DNA of 64,000 bases from Azospirillum sp. TSH100 (lineage in GTDB: Bacteria > Pseudomonadota > Alphaproteobacteria > Azospirillales > Azospirillaceae). The stretch spans positions 2,260,001 to 2,324,000 of the forward strand of contig NZ_CP039634.1 of the NCBI RefSeq assembly GCF_004923295.1. The letters are read 5' to 3'. This document shows positions 45,799 through 54,537 of the stretch, piece after piece. How positions within the stretch are numbered: the first letter of the stretch is position 1; every line of letters begins with the position of its first letter. The notes beneath the pieces were generated by a model. That model did not search any database. It saw only the letters and a program-made list of their open reading frames with translations, and was not told where the DNA came from. A program made the position numbers and the translations under genes.

Positions 45799-47775
45799 CT
45801 AACCATCGGGATGGAAGTGATCGTATATCTTTTTCGCAACAGTTCGATTGATCCCTTCCACCGCCTCCAAATCGGCAAGCCCGGCACGCGCCACCGCCGC
45901 ACCGCTGCCGAAATGGTGCAGCAGAGCCTTCTTGCGGGCGGGTCCGATGCCGACGATCTCGTCGATGGGCGACTTGCCGATGGCCTTGGCCCGCTTGGCC
46001 CGATGGGTACCGATTGCGAAACGGTGAGCCTCGTCGCGAAGCCGTTGCAGGAAGTACAGCACCGGGTCGCGCGGCTCCATCTGGAAGGGCGGACGGTTCT
46101 CCATGAAGAAATGCTCGCGCCCGGCATCGCGGTCTGGCCCCTTGGCGATGCCGACCAGCGTCACATCGTCGATTCCCAGCTCGGCGAACACCTCCAGCGC
46201 GACGTTCACCTGCCCCAGGCCGCCGTCGATCAGCACCAGATCGGGCCAGCTTCCCAGGCTGCGTTCCGGATCCTCCTTGACCGCCCGGCCGAATCGGCGG
46301 GTCAGCACCTCGCGCATCATGGCGAAGTCGTCGCCCGCAGCCCCCTGCTCCCGGATGTTGAACTTGCGGTAGGCATTCTTGATGAAGCCCTCCGGACCGG
46401 CGACGATCATCGCGCCGATGGCGTGCGCGCCCTGGATGTGGGAGTTGTCGTAGACCTCCACCCGCTCCGGGGCCGAATCCATGCCGAAGGCGGCGGCAAC
46501 CCCATCCAGCAACCGCGCCTGGCTGGAGCTTTCGGCCAGCCGACGCCCGTGCGCCTCCCGCGCGTTGGTCAGCGCATGCTCGACGAGGCGGCGCTTCTCG
46601 CCGCGCTTGGGCTCCACCAGCTCGACCTTGTGCCCGGCGCGGACGGCAAGCGCCTCGGTCAGCAGCTCGAGTTCCGGCAGGGGATGGCTGACCAGCACCA
46701 ACGGCGGTGCCGCCTTGTTCTCATAGAACTGGGCGATGAAGGCAGCCAACACCTCCTCGGTTTCCGCCGCCTTGTCGTGGCTGGGGAAATAGGCGCGGTT
46801 GCCGTAGTTGCGCCCGCCGCGGAAGAAGAAGACCTGGATGCAGGTCACCCCACCCTCGGCATAGGCGGCGATGACGTCGGCATCCTCCACCACGCCTTCG
46901 ACATTGATGTCCTGGTGGGCCTGGATCGCCGTCAGAGCGCGGATACGGTCGCGATAGCGCGCCGCCGTCTCGAAATCCATCGCGTCGGAGGCGGCCATCA
47001 TCCGGTCCGCGAACTCCGTCTGGATGTCGCGGCTCTTGCCCGACAGGAAGGCGCGGGCCTGATCGACCTGGGCCTGATACTCCGCCGGGCTCACCCGCTC
47101 GACACAGGGCGCGGTGCAGCGCTTGATCTGATATTGCAGACAGGGCCGTGTGCGGGCGGCGAACACCGTGTCGGCGCAGTTGCGCAGCAGGAAGGCGCGC
47201 TGCAAGGCCGTGATGGTGCGGTTGACCGCTCCCGCCGAGGCGAAGGGACCGAAATAGTCGGCATCGCGCCCGCGGGCGCCACGATGCTTGGTCAGCTGCG
47301 GATAGTCATGGTCCTTGGTGATCATGATGTGCGGAAAGGTCTTGTCGTCCCGCAACAACACGTTGTATCGCGGCATCAGCTTCTTGATCAGGTTCGATTC
47401 GAGAAGCAGCGCCTCCACCTCTGTGTGGGTGTTGACGAACTCCATCGTCTCGGTCTCCGCGACCATGCGCTGGAGCCTGACGGGCAGCTTTCCGACCTGG
47501 GTGTAATTGGTCACCCGGCGCTTCAGATTGCGCGCCTTGCCGACATACAGCACGGCTCCATCGCCCGCCAGCATGCGATAGACGCCCGGCGTCTGCGGCA
47601 GGGTCTTCAGATGCTCACGAATGATCTCGACGCCCCGGTTGATGTCGGCCGGCCGCCGCTTTGGACGCGCGGCCGCAACGTCCCCAACCGGCCGGTCGAC
47701 GGCAGCAGCGGTCAAGCTGTCTTCGGCAGCGTCGGCCGACAGGGAATCGGGAGTGTCTGAGGAATGCGTTTCGGA
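45799..47775 (-). CDS. uvrC: Excinuclease ABC subunit C
   Basis: Makes both incisions in nucleotide-excision repair. The 658-residue protein has an N-terminal GIY-YIG nuclease domain ([23 protein letters not shown] split as GVYRM and [12 protein letters not shown]), a UvrB-contacting UVR region (about [21 protein letters not shown]), the RNase H-like second nuclease domain ([31 protein letters not shown]) and a C-terminal double helix-hairpin-helix ([33 protein letters not shown]). Start set at the ATG at 47775; the extra 40 acidic residues before the GIY-YIG domain are normal for the group. The upstream gap holds DnaA-box-like sequences. Confidence 0.97.
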   Translation of the reverse strand, partial: SETHSSDTPDSLSADAAEDSLTAAAVDRPVGDVAAARPKRRPADINRGVEIIREHLKTLPQTPGVYRMLAGDGAVLYVGKARNLKRRVTNYTQVGKLPVRLQRMVAETETMEFVNTHTEVEALLLESNLIKKLMPRYNVLLRDDKTFPHIMITKDHDYPQLTKHRGARGRDADYFGPFASAGAVNRTITALQRAFLLRNCADTVFAARTRPCLQYQIKRCTAPCVERVSPAEYQAQVDQARAFLSGKSRDIQTEFADRMMAASDAMDFETAARYRDRIRALTAIQAHQDINVEGVVEDADVIAAYAEGGVTCIQVFFFRGGRNYGNRAYFPSHDKAAETEEVLAAFIAQFYENKAAPPLVLVSHPLPELELLTEALAVRAGHKVELVEPKRGEKRRLVEHALTNAREAHGRRLAESSSQARLLDGVAAAFGMDSAPERVEVYDNSHIQGAHAIGAMIVAGPEGFIKNAYRKFNIREQGAAGDDFAMMREVLTRRFGRAVKEDPERSLGSWPDLVLIDGGLGQVNVALEVFAELGIDDVTLVGIAKGPDRDAGREHFFMENRPPFQMEPRDPVLYFLQRLRDEAHRFAIGTHRAKRAKAIGKSPIDEIVGIGPARKKALLHHFGSGAAVARAGLADLEAVEGINRTVAKKIYDHFHPDG

Positions 47776-48193
47776 CATGACCAGAATGTCGTCGAGCGGC
47801 CGTCGCGGGTCAACCGTTGGGCACATGGAGGGCGCATGTGGGGCGACTCACCCCTCCGGAAGAATATCCACGGAACCTGTGGATAAGTTTGTCGATAACG
47901 GAGTGAGTAGCCCGTCCGGAGCTAGGCGCCACAAGGGGTCGCATGCATCTGCCTGTTTTTTGAGCAAATTTTCCAAGTCATTGATTTCGTTAGGACAGGG
48001 CCAAGTCAAGGGCGGGAATTGACGCGTCGACACAAAATTGTCGCGGCGGTGCAGGCGCCTCTTGCGCGGGGTGGGACACCTGTGTAAAACGCGCGGTCAT
48101 TTTCAGCGCCCCTGCCCCGCTCCATCCGACCCCGCCCTGTCGTCGGGTCATGGATTGGCATGTCTTCCCATGTTGCGGCGCTGTAATACGCTG
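47776..48193. other. Intergenic region upstream of uvrC
   Basis: A 418-base gap between the uvrC start and the end of the SDR gene, both on the minus strand. It contains no convincing reading frame. The left third carries a cluster of DnaA-box-like sequences (47865-47898), followed by an AT-rich stretch at about 47953-47995 (runs of T and AAATTTT) unusual for this genome. A CCAAGTC direct repeat (at about 47974 and 48001) brackets part of it. The uvrC promoter must lie here. No tRNA or sRNA fold was recognised. Confidence 0.55.
47865..47898. promoter_or_regulatory. Cluster of DnaA-box-like sequences
   Basis: TGTGGATAA at 47878-47886 is a perfect DnaA box (reverse complement TTATCCACA). TATCCAC at 47865-47871 faces GTGGATA at 47879-47885 as an exact 7-bp inverted repeat, and TGTCGATAA at 47890-47898 is a one-mismatch box. 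Three boxes in 34 bases, next to an AT-rich stretch, could mean DnaA control of uvrC or a DnaA-titration/replication site. Confidence 0.5.
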
Positions 48194-48964
48194 TCATTCG
48201 CTGGGCACGAAGCCATGCGTGGGCTGCGCCCATCCCAGATGCTCCCCACCATCCAGTGCGATCATCTGGCCGGTCATCGCCGGGGCGGCGATCAGGAAAC
48301 GGATCGCCGCGCAGATCTCATCCGGCGTGGTGCCGCGCTTCAAAGGCGTCGAGTCCCACTGATCGGAGAACTCCGCTTCCGTCTGGCGGTCGTTGCGCAG
48401 AGTGGGGCCGGGACCGATGCCGTTGACGCGGATGCGCGGCGCCAGCGCCAGCGCCATCGTCCGGGTCAGCGCCCACAGCCCCATCTTCGACAGCGTGTAG
48501 GAGACGAAATGCGGCGTTGGGTTCCAGACACGCTGATCGATGATGTTGACGATCAGCCCGCTCTCGTTCTCCGGCAACCGTGACGCGAAATCCTGCGACA
48601 GCACGAAGGGCGCCCGCAGGTTCGCCTCCATATGGGCGTCCCACGATCCGCGGGTGACGTCGGCGACCTCGTCGCGTTCAAAGCGCGAGGCATTGTTGAC
48701 CAGCAGGGTCAGTGGACCGAGTTGCTCCGTCACCGCGGGCACCAGGGTCTTCATCTCCGCCTCCCGGTCCAGATCGGCGGCGAAGGCCATGGCACGGCCA
48801 CCCGCCCGTTCGATCTCTGCGACGACGGCATCTGCCTCCGCGCGGGAACTGCGGTAATGGACGGCCACGTCCCACCCCTGCCCCGCCAGATCGAGCGCGA
48901 TGGCCCGCCCGATGCGCTTGCCGGCCCCGGTTACCAGGGCCGTTTTCCTCTTGATCTCGACCAT
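48194..48964 (-). CDS. SDR-family oxidoreductase, pteridine-reductase-like
   Basis: About 256 residues of short-chain dehydrogenase fold. The nucleotide motif is TALVTGAGKRIGRAIA; the Arg in GxxxRxG plus HYRSSRAEAD suggest NADPH preference and resemble pteridine reductases/FolM. Other motifs: LVNNAS, and a catalytic Tyr-x3-Lys in VSYTLSKMGLW, preceded by the substrate-loop VWNPTPHF. C-terminal ITMAL-like GQMIALDGGEHLGW. A dihydropteridine or dihydromonapterin substrate is plausible but unproven. Start at the ATG at 48964; the gene is divergent from the next one with 82 bases between. Confidence 0.88.
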   Translation of the reverse strand: MVEIKRKTALVTGAGKRIGRAIALDLAGQGWDVAVHYRSSRAEADAVVAEIERAGGRAMAFAADLDREAEMKTLVPAVTEQLGPLTLLVNNASRFERDEVADVTRGSWDAHMEANLRAPFVLSQDFASRLPENESGLIVNIIDQRVWNPTPHFVSYTLSKMGLWALTRTMALALAPRIRVNGIGPGPTLRNDRQTEAEFSDQWDSTPLKRGTTPDEICAAIRFLIAAPAMTGQMIALDGGEHLGWAQPTHGFVPSE

Positions 48965-49046
48965 GTCGCCATAGGTACCTTGCCACCATCGCGGGTCAAG
49001 GGCTGAGAAGGCCGAAAGGTGAAGCGATAAGGGGATTTGGCCGACG

Positions 49047-49862
49047 ATGTTGCGCGAAGCCTTCGAGTATCTCACCACGCCCTGCCCACCGCTGGCCCGG
49101 CGGTTCGGTTACCTGTCGGAAATGGTGGCGCTGGGCGCCCGCCATCGGCGGCAGAGACGGGCCTGGGCGCCGCATGTCGCCGCCTGCTACCGCTTCGTCG
49201 ATCAGGCGATGGAATGGGCCGCACCCGGCGGACGGGCACTGGTCGCCGGATCGGGGCTGCTGATCGAAATCCCGCTGCAAAGGCTGGCCGCCCGCTTCGA
49301 CGAGCTGGTGCTGGTCGACATTCTGCACAGCCGGACCGTCCGCCGCCGGGTGGCGGACATGCCGAATGTCCGCCTCGTGGAACTGGACGTCAGCGGCGCG
49401 CTGGCCCCGCTTGCCGCCGCGCTCGACGGTGGTCGGTCACTGCCCACCGACTTCAAAGCGCCGATTCCGGAGGACGGTCCTTTCCGCTTCGCCCTGTCCT
49501 GCAACCTGCTGTCCCAGCTGCCCCTGCTTCCGCTGGAGGCGGTTGAGCGCCGCGCCCCGGCAACCCCGGCCGCCGACCGGATGGCCTTTGCCCTGCGCAT
49601 GGTCCACGGCCACCTGTGCTGGCTTTCCGCCATCGCCGAGCACGCGGCCCTGTTCACCGACATCGACGCCTCCTGGATCCATGGCGGCACGGTGACCGAG
49701 GTGGAGGATTCGACCTGGGGCCTCACCCTGCCCGCCCCCGACATGTCCTGGCTGTGGGACATCGCTCCGGCGCCGGAGCAGGACCGGCGGCACGATCTGC
49801 GCCACAGCGTCGGCGGCTGGTTCGATGTGCGGTCGGTGACGAGTGCGCTTCCGCCCTGTTGA
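49047..49862 (+). CDS. Hypothetical protein, Rossmann/methyltransferase-like
   Basis: No named family recognised. The 271-residue product has a stretch GGRALVAGSGLLIEIPL followed by ELVLVDILHS, the glycine-rich loop and acidic strand end of an S-adenosylmethionine-binding Rossmann fold, then MPNVRLVELDVSG, which fits the next strands. ALSCNLLSQLPLLPL occupies the usual motif IV position. Tryptophans cluster in the C-terminal third (SWIHGG, STWGLTL, MSWLWDI). No signal peptide or membrane segment. It is divergent from the SDR gene and is followed by a small acidic gene. A methyltransferase function is inference only. Confidence 0.7.
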   Translation: MLREAFEYLTTPCPPLARRFGYLSEMVALGARHRRQRRAWAPHVAACYRFVDQAMEWAAPGGRALVAGSGLLIEIPLQRLAARFDELVLVDILHSRTVRRRVADMPNVRLVELDVSGALAPLAAALDGGRSLPTDFKAPIPEDGPFRFALSCNLLSQLPLLPLEAVERRAPATPAADRMAFALRMVHGHLCWLSAIAEHAALFTDIDASWIHGGTVTEVEDSTWGLTLPAPDMSWLWDIAPAPEQDRRHDLRHSVGGWFDVRSVTSALPPC

Positions 49863-49903
49863 GGACTCTGCGAAACCTCGACACAGCAAGTGGGAGAGTC
49901 TCC

Positions 49904-50266
49904 ATGGCCGCCAATGACCGCAATCTCGACAGCCGCAAGACCGGCGACGCCACCGGTCCCGACGACAGCGGCGGCATCGACGAGCGGAAGTTGCCGCTGG
50001 ATATTCCGCAAACGCGCGATCACGTGGATGTGGACGAGCAGATCGAGGGCTTCCAGCGCGTCATCGGCCCCGGGGCCGGCGGACCGACCGACCAGCCCGA
50101 AGAGGATTTCGGCATCCCCGGCAGCGAGGAGGCCGGCGGTCTCGGCACCGGTCCGCTGCCGCCGCGCCAGCCCGACCGTCCGCAGGGGCAGGCGGCAGAA
50201 CAGGGCAACGACCGCATCGTCTCCGATCGCAACGTCGCGGTGGATGGCGCCCGGGACCGCAAGTGA
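49904..50266 (+). CDS. Small acidic, probably disordered protein
   Basis: A 120-residue protein with no recognised family. A GTGGGAGAG ribosome-binding site precedes the ATG at 49904. The composition is rich in Asp, Gly, Pro, Arg and Gln, with almost no large hydrophobic residues (DATGPDDSGGIDERKLPLD; GPLPPRQPDRPQGQ), so it is likely intrinsically disordered and cytosolic. The frame is 41 bases downstream of the methyltransferase-like gene and may be cotranscribed with it. Confidence 0.6.
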   Translation: MAANDRNLDSRKTGDATGPDDSGGIDERKLPLDIPQTRDHVDVDEQIEGFQRVIGPGAGGPTDQPEEDFGIPGSEEAGGLGTGPLPPRQPDRPQGQAAEQGNDRIVSDRNVAVDGARDRK

Positions 50267-50493
50267 ACGGGACGGCGACCCGTTGCCTGACCGGTGACCG
50301 ACCATATCCTGCGGCAATAGTTCGCACCTCTATTGATTGAGGAAGCTGATACGGAAAACGTCAGGCGGCATTGCGCGGACTGCGCTTCATGGGGCAGTGG
50401 CCCTGTCCTATCTTGAGCACGACACGGCGAACAGGCCGGCAATGAACGCAAGGGAGTGGACGTCTCTCACCTTCCGTGGAGATTCCCAGAGCC

Positions 50494-50661
50494 ATGAACA
50501 AGCAATTCAACGAAGTCCGCGATCCCCGCAGCCACGACGAGATCATGCTGGCCGCCCGCCAGATGCGGGCCGAATATCTGCGCGAGCTGTTCGGCAAGCT
50601 GCGCGCCAGCCTGACCGGCGCCCGCTCCGGCCATGGCACCGCCCTGCCGAGCGCTCGCTGA
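50494..50661 (+). CDS. Very small basic helical protein (55 aa)
   Basis: Starts at the ATG at 50494 (MNKQFNEVRDPRSHDE) and forms one amphipathic basic helix (IMLAARQMRAEYLRELFGKLRASL) with a short Ser/Ala tail. The helix pattern ARxxRAE-x3-LF resembles small DUF1127/RSP_7527-type alphaproteobacterial proteins, but the match is too short to name. A clear intrinsic terminator follows 28 bases after the stop, which supports a transcribed unit. A TTCCGTGGAG ribosome-binding region lies upstream. Confidence 0.6.
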   Translation: MNKQFNEVRDPRSHDEIMLAARQMRAEYLRELFGKLRASLTGARSGHGTALPSAR

Positions 50662-50688
50662 CGGCGAATTCAGAGGTCTGTAAAGAAA

Positions 50689-50720
50689 CGGCACCGCGCT
50701 TGATCTTGCGGTGCCGTTTT
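50689..50720 (+). terminator. Rho-independent terminator
   Basis: CGGCACCGC (50689-50697) and GCGGTGCCG (50708-50716) form a perfect 9-bp stem with a 10-base loop, followed by TTTT and preceded by GAAA. It ends the transcript of the small basic protein gene and could also act on the convergent gene. Confidence 0.85.
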
Positions 50721-50744
50721 ACTGTCTGGTGAATCCGAAACCGT

Positions 50745-51029
50745 TCAGAGCCGGCTGAAACTGTCGAATCTGCGCCTCCAGTCCCTCCATCCGTTCAGCG
50801 CCCCGCAAGATGCCGCGATAGCAAGCATCGGGAACCCTGGATACCAATACCAGTGGCTGCCCTGCGGAAGTCCGGCATGGGCGAACGCCCAAAGGAATGC
50901 CAAAGTGACGGCCGCGCAGATGGTGCCACAAGCCGCTGCCAAACCGACTGGGCCGACCTTCTCGGCCCATGTCGGGTCCATACTGATCAGGAGATTGCCC
51001 AGCCTATAAGGTTTGCGCGCGATCGACAT
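50745..51029 (-). CDS. Hypothetical small membrane protein
   Basis: A 94-residue product beginning MSIARKPYRLGN at the ATG at 51029, which has a GGAGAG ribosome-binding site about 8 bases upstream. Two hydrophobic segments are visible (VGLAAACGTICAAVTLAFLW and FPMLAIAASCGALNGW) separated by an aromatic HWYWYPG turn, with a basic DWRRRFD tail. This looks like a two-helix inner-membrane protein; no family recognised. The codon pattern is less GC3-biased than its neighbours, so it could be recently acquired or even not coding. Confidence 0.45.
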   Translation of the reverse strand: MSIARKPYRLGNLLISMDPTWAEKVGPVGLAAACGTICAAVTLAFLWAFAHAGLPQGSHWYWYPGFPMLAIAASCGALNGWRDWRRRFDSFSRL

Positions 51030-51086
51030 TCGGCCGCTCTCCACCACAATGATGGGTGGCAAGCTTGAACCCGTCCGGAAATGTCG

Positions 51087-51479
51087 TCAACCAACTCCCT
51101 CGCCGCGTTCCGACCCTGGCGCCCCGGTGCTCCACAGCAGGCCCAGCACCAGACCCTTGCAGCGCGGTAGCAGAAGCAGCGTCAACAGCAGCGTCAACAG
51201 CGGCCAGACCGTCAGATGCACCCAGGTCGGCGGCTCATAGGTCTGCTCGACCGACAGCAGGGCGGGAATGACGATGTGGCCGACGATCAGGATCGTCATC
51301 CAGGGCGGCGCATCGTCGGCACGCAAATGGCCGTAGGCCTCGCCGCAGGCCGAACAATGATCGACCGGCTTCAGGAAGTTCCGCAGCAGCCGGCCGCGCC
51401 CGCAATTGGGGCAGTTGCCGATCAGGCCGCGGAAGGAGGCGAGAAACTTCGACGGAGCCGTTCCGGTTCCTGCGATCAT
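51087..51479 (-). CDS. DUF983 family membrane protein
   Basis: About 130 residues with the DUF983 layout: an N-terminal zinc-ribbon-like segment RGLIGNCPNCGRGRLL and HCSACGEAYG (two CxxC pairs) followed by two membrane helices (TILIVGHIVIPALLSV and WVHLTVWPLLTLLLTLLLL). Start at the ATG at 51479 with a GGAAGGAG ribosome-binding site; upstream in-frame codons to 51557 are not conserved. In alphaproteobacteria DUF983 genes often lie near cytochrome oxidase assembly genes, but none is adjacent here. Function unknown. Confidence 0.88.
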   Translation of the reverse strand: MIAGTGTAPSKFLASFRGLIGNCPNCGRGRLLRNFLKPVDHCSACGEAYGHLRADDAPPWMTILIVGHIVIPALLSVEQTYEPPTWVHLTVWPLLTLLLTLLLLPRCKGLVLGLLWSTGAPGSERGEGVG

Positions 51480-51838
51480 GGCCACTCCTTCCGTGTTGCC
51501 CACAATATAGGCTCTTCCCCGGTGGACCGCACCCCCGATTGCGGACAGGTTGGACATGCGGAGTCGGGATCGCAGCGGCCGGCCGGATTTCCGGGCTGTC
51601 CTTATCCCGTCCGCCGCCCCGTGCTATGAAGAGGGTGGCCTGTTTGCCGCCGCGTAAGGGATATGGGAGGGGACATGATGGATGATCGTACGCCGGATGA
51701 AACAATGGAACATCTCCCGGAATCCGTTTCATGGCGTTTCAAATGTTCAACTCCGGCCTCCCCGGCCTTGCTGCCGAGTTGACGGCGACGCCCGCCCGGT
51801 CTAGGGGAAGACCTCAGCATTGGGGAGATCCGCAAGCC
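51480..51838. other. Divergent intergenic region upstream of the ABC transporter
   Basis: A 359-base gap between the DUF983 gene and the substrate-binding-protein gene. It must hold both promoters. The only clear structure is ATGAAAC at 51697-51703 with GTTTCAT at 51726-51732, an exact 7-bp inverted repeat 107 bases before the transporter start, possibly an operator. No coding frame with a good ribosome-binding site was found. Confidence 0.45.
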
Positions 51839-52819
51839 ATGTCCTTCACCCGTCTGTTGTGCGCCGCGGCGGCTCTCGCCGCCTTCGTCGGTCCGATCGC
51901 CGCGCCGGTTTCGGCCATGGCGCAGGGCAAGACCGTCGCCATCACCGCCATCGTCCAGCACCCGGCGCTCGACGCCACCCGCGACGGCGTCGTGGAGGCG
52001 CTGAAGGACGCCGGCTTCGTCCAGGGCCAGACCCTGAAGGTCGAATACCAGAGCGCGCAGGGCAACCCGGCCACCGCCGCCCAGATCGCCCGCCAGTTCG
52101 CAGGATCCCGCCCCGACGTGATCGTGCCGATCTCGACCCCCTCGGCCCAGGCGGTGGCGGCGGCGACCCGCGATATCCCGGTGGTCTTCACTGCGGTGAC
52201 CGATCCGGTGTCGGCCCAGATGGTCAAGTCGATGGACAAGCCCGGCGCCAACATCACCGGTCTGTCCGACATGGCCCCGGTTGCCGAGCATGTCGCGCTG
52301 ATCCGCGAAATCCTGCCGCAGGCCAAGCGCATCGGCGTGCTCTACAACCCGGGTGAGCCGAACTCCGTCGTTCTGGTCAAGGCGCTGAAGGACGAGGCAG
52401 CCAAGGCCGGGCTGAGTGTCGTCGAAGCCTCCGTTCCGAAATCGTCGGACGCCCAGCCGGCGGTGCGCAGCCTCGTCGGCAAGGCCGATGCCGTCTACAT
52501 CCCGCTCGACAACACCGTTGTTTCGGCCCTGGAAAGCGTGATCGCCGTCGGCCAGCAGGCCAAGTTGCCGATCTTCTCCGCCGACACCGACAGCGTCGCC
52601 CGCGGCACGGTCGCCTCCATCGGCTTCGACTATTTCCAGGTCGGCAAGCAGACGGGTGCCATCGTCGCCCGCGTCCTGAAGGGCGAGAAGCCGGGCGACA
52701 TCCCGGTGGCGCTCGCCAAGGGCACCGACCTGTTCGTCAACCCGAAGTCGGCTGCCGCCATGGGCGTCAGCCTGCCCGACGCGGTGGTGAAGCGCGCGAC
52801 CAAGGTGGTCGGGCAGTAA
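51839..52819 (+). CDS. ABC transporter substrate-binding protein (DUF534/TrpX-like)
   Basis: A 326-residue periplasmic protein with a signal peptide (about 1-28, cleavage near VSAMAQG). The body shows ITAIVQHPALDATRDGVVEAL, PIST-x-AQAV, PVVFTAVTDPVSA, ITGLSDMAPVAEHV and KRIGVLYNPGEPNS, which is the signature of the ABC_sub_bind (DUF534) family. Members have been linked to tryptophan or other aromatic/branched solutes, but the ligand here is unknown. Start at the ATG at 51839 with GGGGAG upstream. First gene of a complete three-gene transporter. Confidence 0.93.
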   Translation: MSFTRLLCAAAALAAFVGPIAAPVSAMAQGKTVAITAIVQHPALDATRDGVVEALKDAGFVQGQTLKVEYQSAQGNPATAAQIARQFAGSRPDVIVPISTPSAQAVAAATRDIPVVFTAVTDPVSAQMVKSMDKPGANITGLSDMAPVAEHVALIREILPQAKRIGVLYNPGEPNSVVLVKALKDEAAKAGLSVVEASVPKSSDAQPAVRSLVGKADAVYIPLDNTVVSALESVIAVGQQAKLPIFSADTDSVARGTVASIGFDYFQVGKQTGAIVARVLKGEKPGDIPVALAKGTDLFVNPKSAAAMGVSLPDAVVKRATKVVGQ

Positions 52820-52846
52820 GAGCCCGCACCCAGCAGAAGCACCGCA

Positions 52847-53743
52847 ATGACCGAAATCGCCCTCTTCGGCGCCATCGAGATCGGCCTCGTCTATGCGCTG
52901 GTCGCCATCGGCGTCTATCTGTCCTTCCGCATCCTGGACTTCCCCGACCTGACGGTGGACGGAAGCTTTCCGCTGGGGGCGGCCGTCTGCGCTGTGCTGC
53001 TGATCGCCGGGGTCAATCCGTGGATCGCCAGCCTCGCCGCGGCGCTGGGGGGTGCTGGCGCCGGACTGGTGACGGCGACGCTGAACGTGCGCTTCAAGAT
53101 CCTGCATCTGCTCGCCAGCATCCTGACGATGATCGCGCTGTTCTCGGTCAACCTGCGGGTCATGGGCCGGCCGAACGTCGCGCTGCTGATGCAGGATACG
53201 GTGCTGACACCCTTCTATGGCCTCGGCATCCCCGACCACATCGTCCGCCCGCTGGTGGTCGGTGTCATCGTCGCGGTGGTCGTGCTGCTGCTCGCCCGCT
53301 TCCTGGCCAGCGAGTTCGGGCTGGCGATGCGGGCGACCGGTGTGAATGCCCGCATGGCGCGGGCGCAGGGCGTCAACACCGATGCCCATGTCTATGCCGG
53401 CATTGCCCTGTCGAACGGCCTGACCGGTTTGGCCGGCGCGCTGTTCGCTCAGACCAATGGCTTCGCCGACGTCACCACCGGGATCGGCACCATCGTCGTC
53501 GGGCTTGCCGCCGTGATTGTCGGCGAGACGGTGCTGCCCGCCCGGGCGCTGGCTCTGGCGCTGGTCGGCTGTGTCGCCGGATCGATCCTCTATCGGCTGG
53601 CTGTGCAGTTGGCGCTGTCGGCCGACGCCATCGGTCTGCAGGCCTCCGACCTCAATCTGGTGACCGCGGTACTGGTCGCCGTCGCCCTGATCCTGCCCCG
53701 CCTGAAGGCGAAGGCCAGCCGCAGCACGAGAGCCGCCCGATGA
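52847..53743 (+). CDS. ABC transporter permease
   Basis: A 298-residue inner-membrane permease of the branched-chain-amino-acid (LivH/BPD_transp_2-like) type with about eight hydrophobic segments. It opens with FGAIEIGLVYALVAIGVYLSF and includes FPDLTVDGSFPLGAAV and LAMRATGVNARMARAQGVN, the latter corresponding to the cytoplasmic loop that contacts the ATPase. Encoded 27 bases after the substrate-binding protein; its stop overlaps the ATPase start by 4 bases. Confidence 0.93.
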   Translation: MTEIALFGAIEIGLVYALVAIGVYLSFRILDFPDLTVDGSFPLGAAVCAVLLIAGVNPWIASLAAALGGAGAGLVTATLNVRFKILHLLASILTMIALFSVNLRVMGRPNVALLMQDTVLTPFYGLGIPDHIVRPLVVGVIVAVVVLLLARFLASEFGLAMRATGVNARMARAQGVNTDAHVYAGIALSNGLTGLAGALFAQTNGFADVTTGIGTIVVGLAAVIVGETVLPARALALALVGCVAGSILYRLAVQLALSADAIGLQASDLNLVTAVLVAVALILPRLKAKASRSTRAAR

Positions 53744-54537
53744 TCGTCGTCGAGGACATCCACGTCACCTTCGGTCGCGGCACGCCGCTGGAGAAGCACG
53801 CCCTGCGTGGTGTCGACCTGACCATTCCGGAAGGCGAGTTCGTTACCGTCATCGGTTCCAACGGTGCCGGCAAGTCGACCTTCCTCGGCTCGCTGGCCGG
53901 CGACGTGCTGGCAGAGCAGGGGCGCATCTCCATCGATGGTACCGACGTCACCCGCTGGGACACCCCGCGCCGCGCCGGCCTGGTCGCCCGCGTCTTCCAG
54001 GATCCGATGGCCGGCAGCTGCGCCGCTCTGACCATCGAGGAGAACATGGCGCTCGCCGCCGCCCGTGGACGCCGCCGCGGTCTGGGTCTGGCGCTGGGCG
54101 GCGACCGCCGCAAGGGTTTCCGCGATCACATCGCGGCGCTGGGTCTCGGTCTGGAGAACCGGCTGCACGACCGCATGGGCCTGCTGTCCGGCGGACAACG
54201 TCAGGCGGTCAGCCTGCTGATGGCGACGCTCGCAGGCTCCAAGATCCTGCTGCTGGACGAGCACACCGCCGCCCTCGACCCCGCCACCGCCGATTTCGTG
54301 CTGGAACTGACCCGTCGCATCGTCCGCGACAACGGGCTGACCACGCTGATGGTCACCCATTCGATGCGGCAGGCTCTGGACTATGGTGACCGCACGCTGA
54401 TGCTGCACGAGGGCCGTGTTGTCCTAGATGTGGCGGGCAAGGAGCGCGCCGGGCTGGACGTACCGCATCTGCTCGCCCTGTTCGCCAGGCAGCGCGGCGG
54501 GGTGGAGATCAGCGACGACAGTTTGCTGATCGGTTAA
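53740..54537 (+). CDS. ABC transporter ATP-binding protein
   Basis: A 265-residue ATPase with Walker A IGSNGAGKSTFL, Q-loop FQDPMAGSC, signature LSGGQRQAVSLLMA, Walker B ILLLDEHTAALDP and H-loop VTHSMRQAL. It completes the three-component importer with the two genes upstream. The start is the ATG overlapping the permease stop (ATGA); the larger frame from 53020 runs through the permease gene and is an artefact. Its stop shares the palindrome TTAA with the convergent antiporter gene. Confidence 0.95.
   Translation: MIVVEDIHVTFGRGTPLEKHALRGVDLTIPEGEFVTVIGSNGAGKSTFLGSLAGDVLAEQGRISIDGTDVTRWDTPRRAGLVARVFQDPMAGSCAALTIEENMALAAARGRRRGLGLALGGDRRKGFRDHIAALGLGLENRLHDRMGLLSGGQRQAVSLLMATLAGSKILLLDEHTAALDPATADFVLELTRRIVRDNGLTTLMVTHSMRQALDYGDRTLMLHEGRVVLDVAGKERAGLDVPHLLALFARQRGGVEISDDSLLIG

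Noticed and set aside
45178..47760. 860-residue + strand open frame opposite pgsA and uvrC
   Set aside because: It spans two clearly coding minus-strand genes and their gap, as expected from high GC codon bias.
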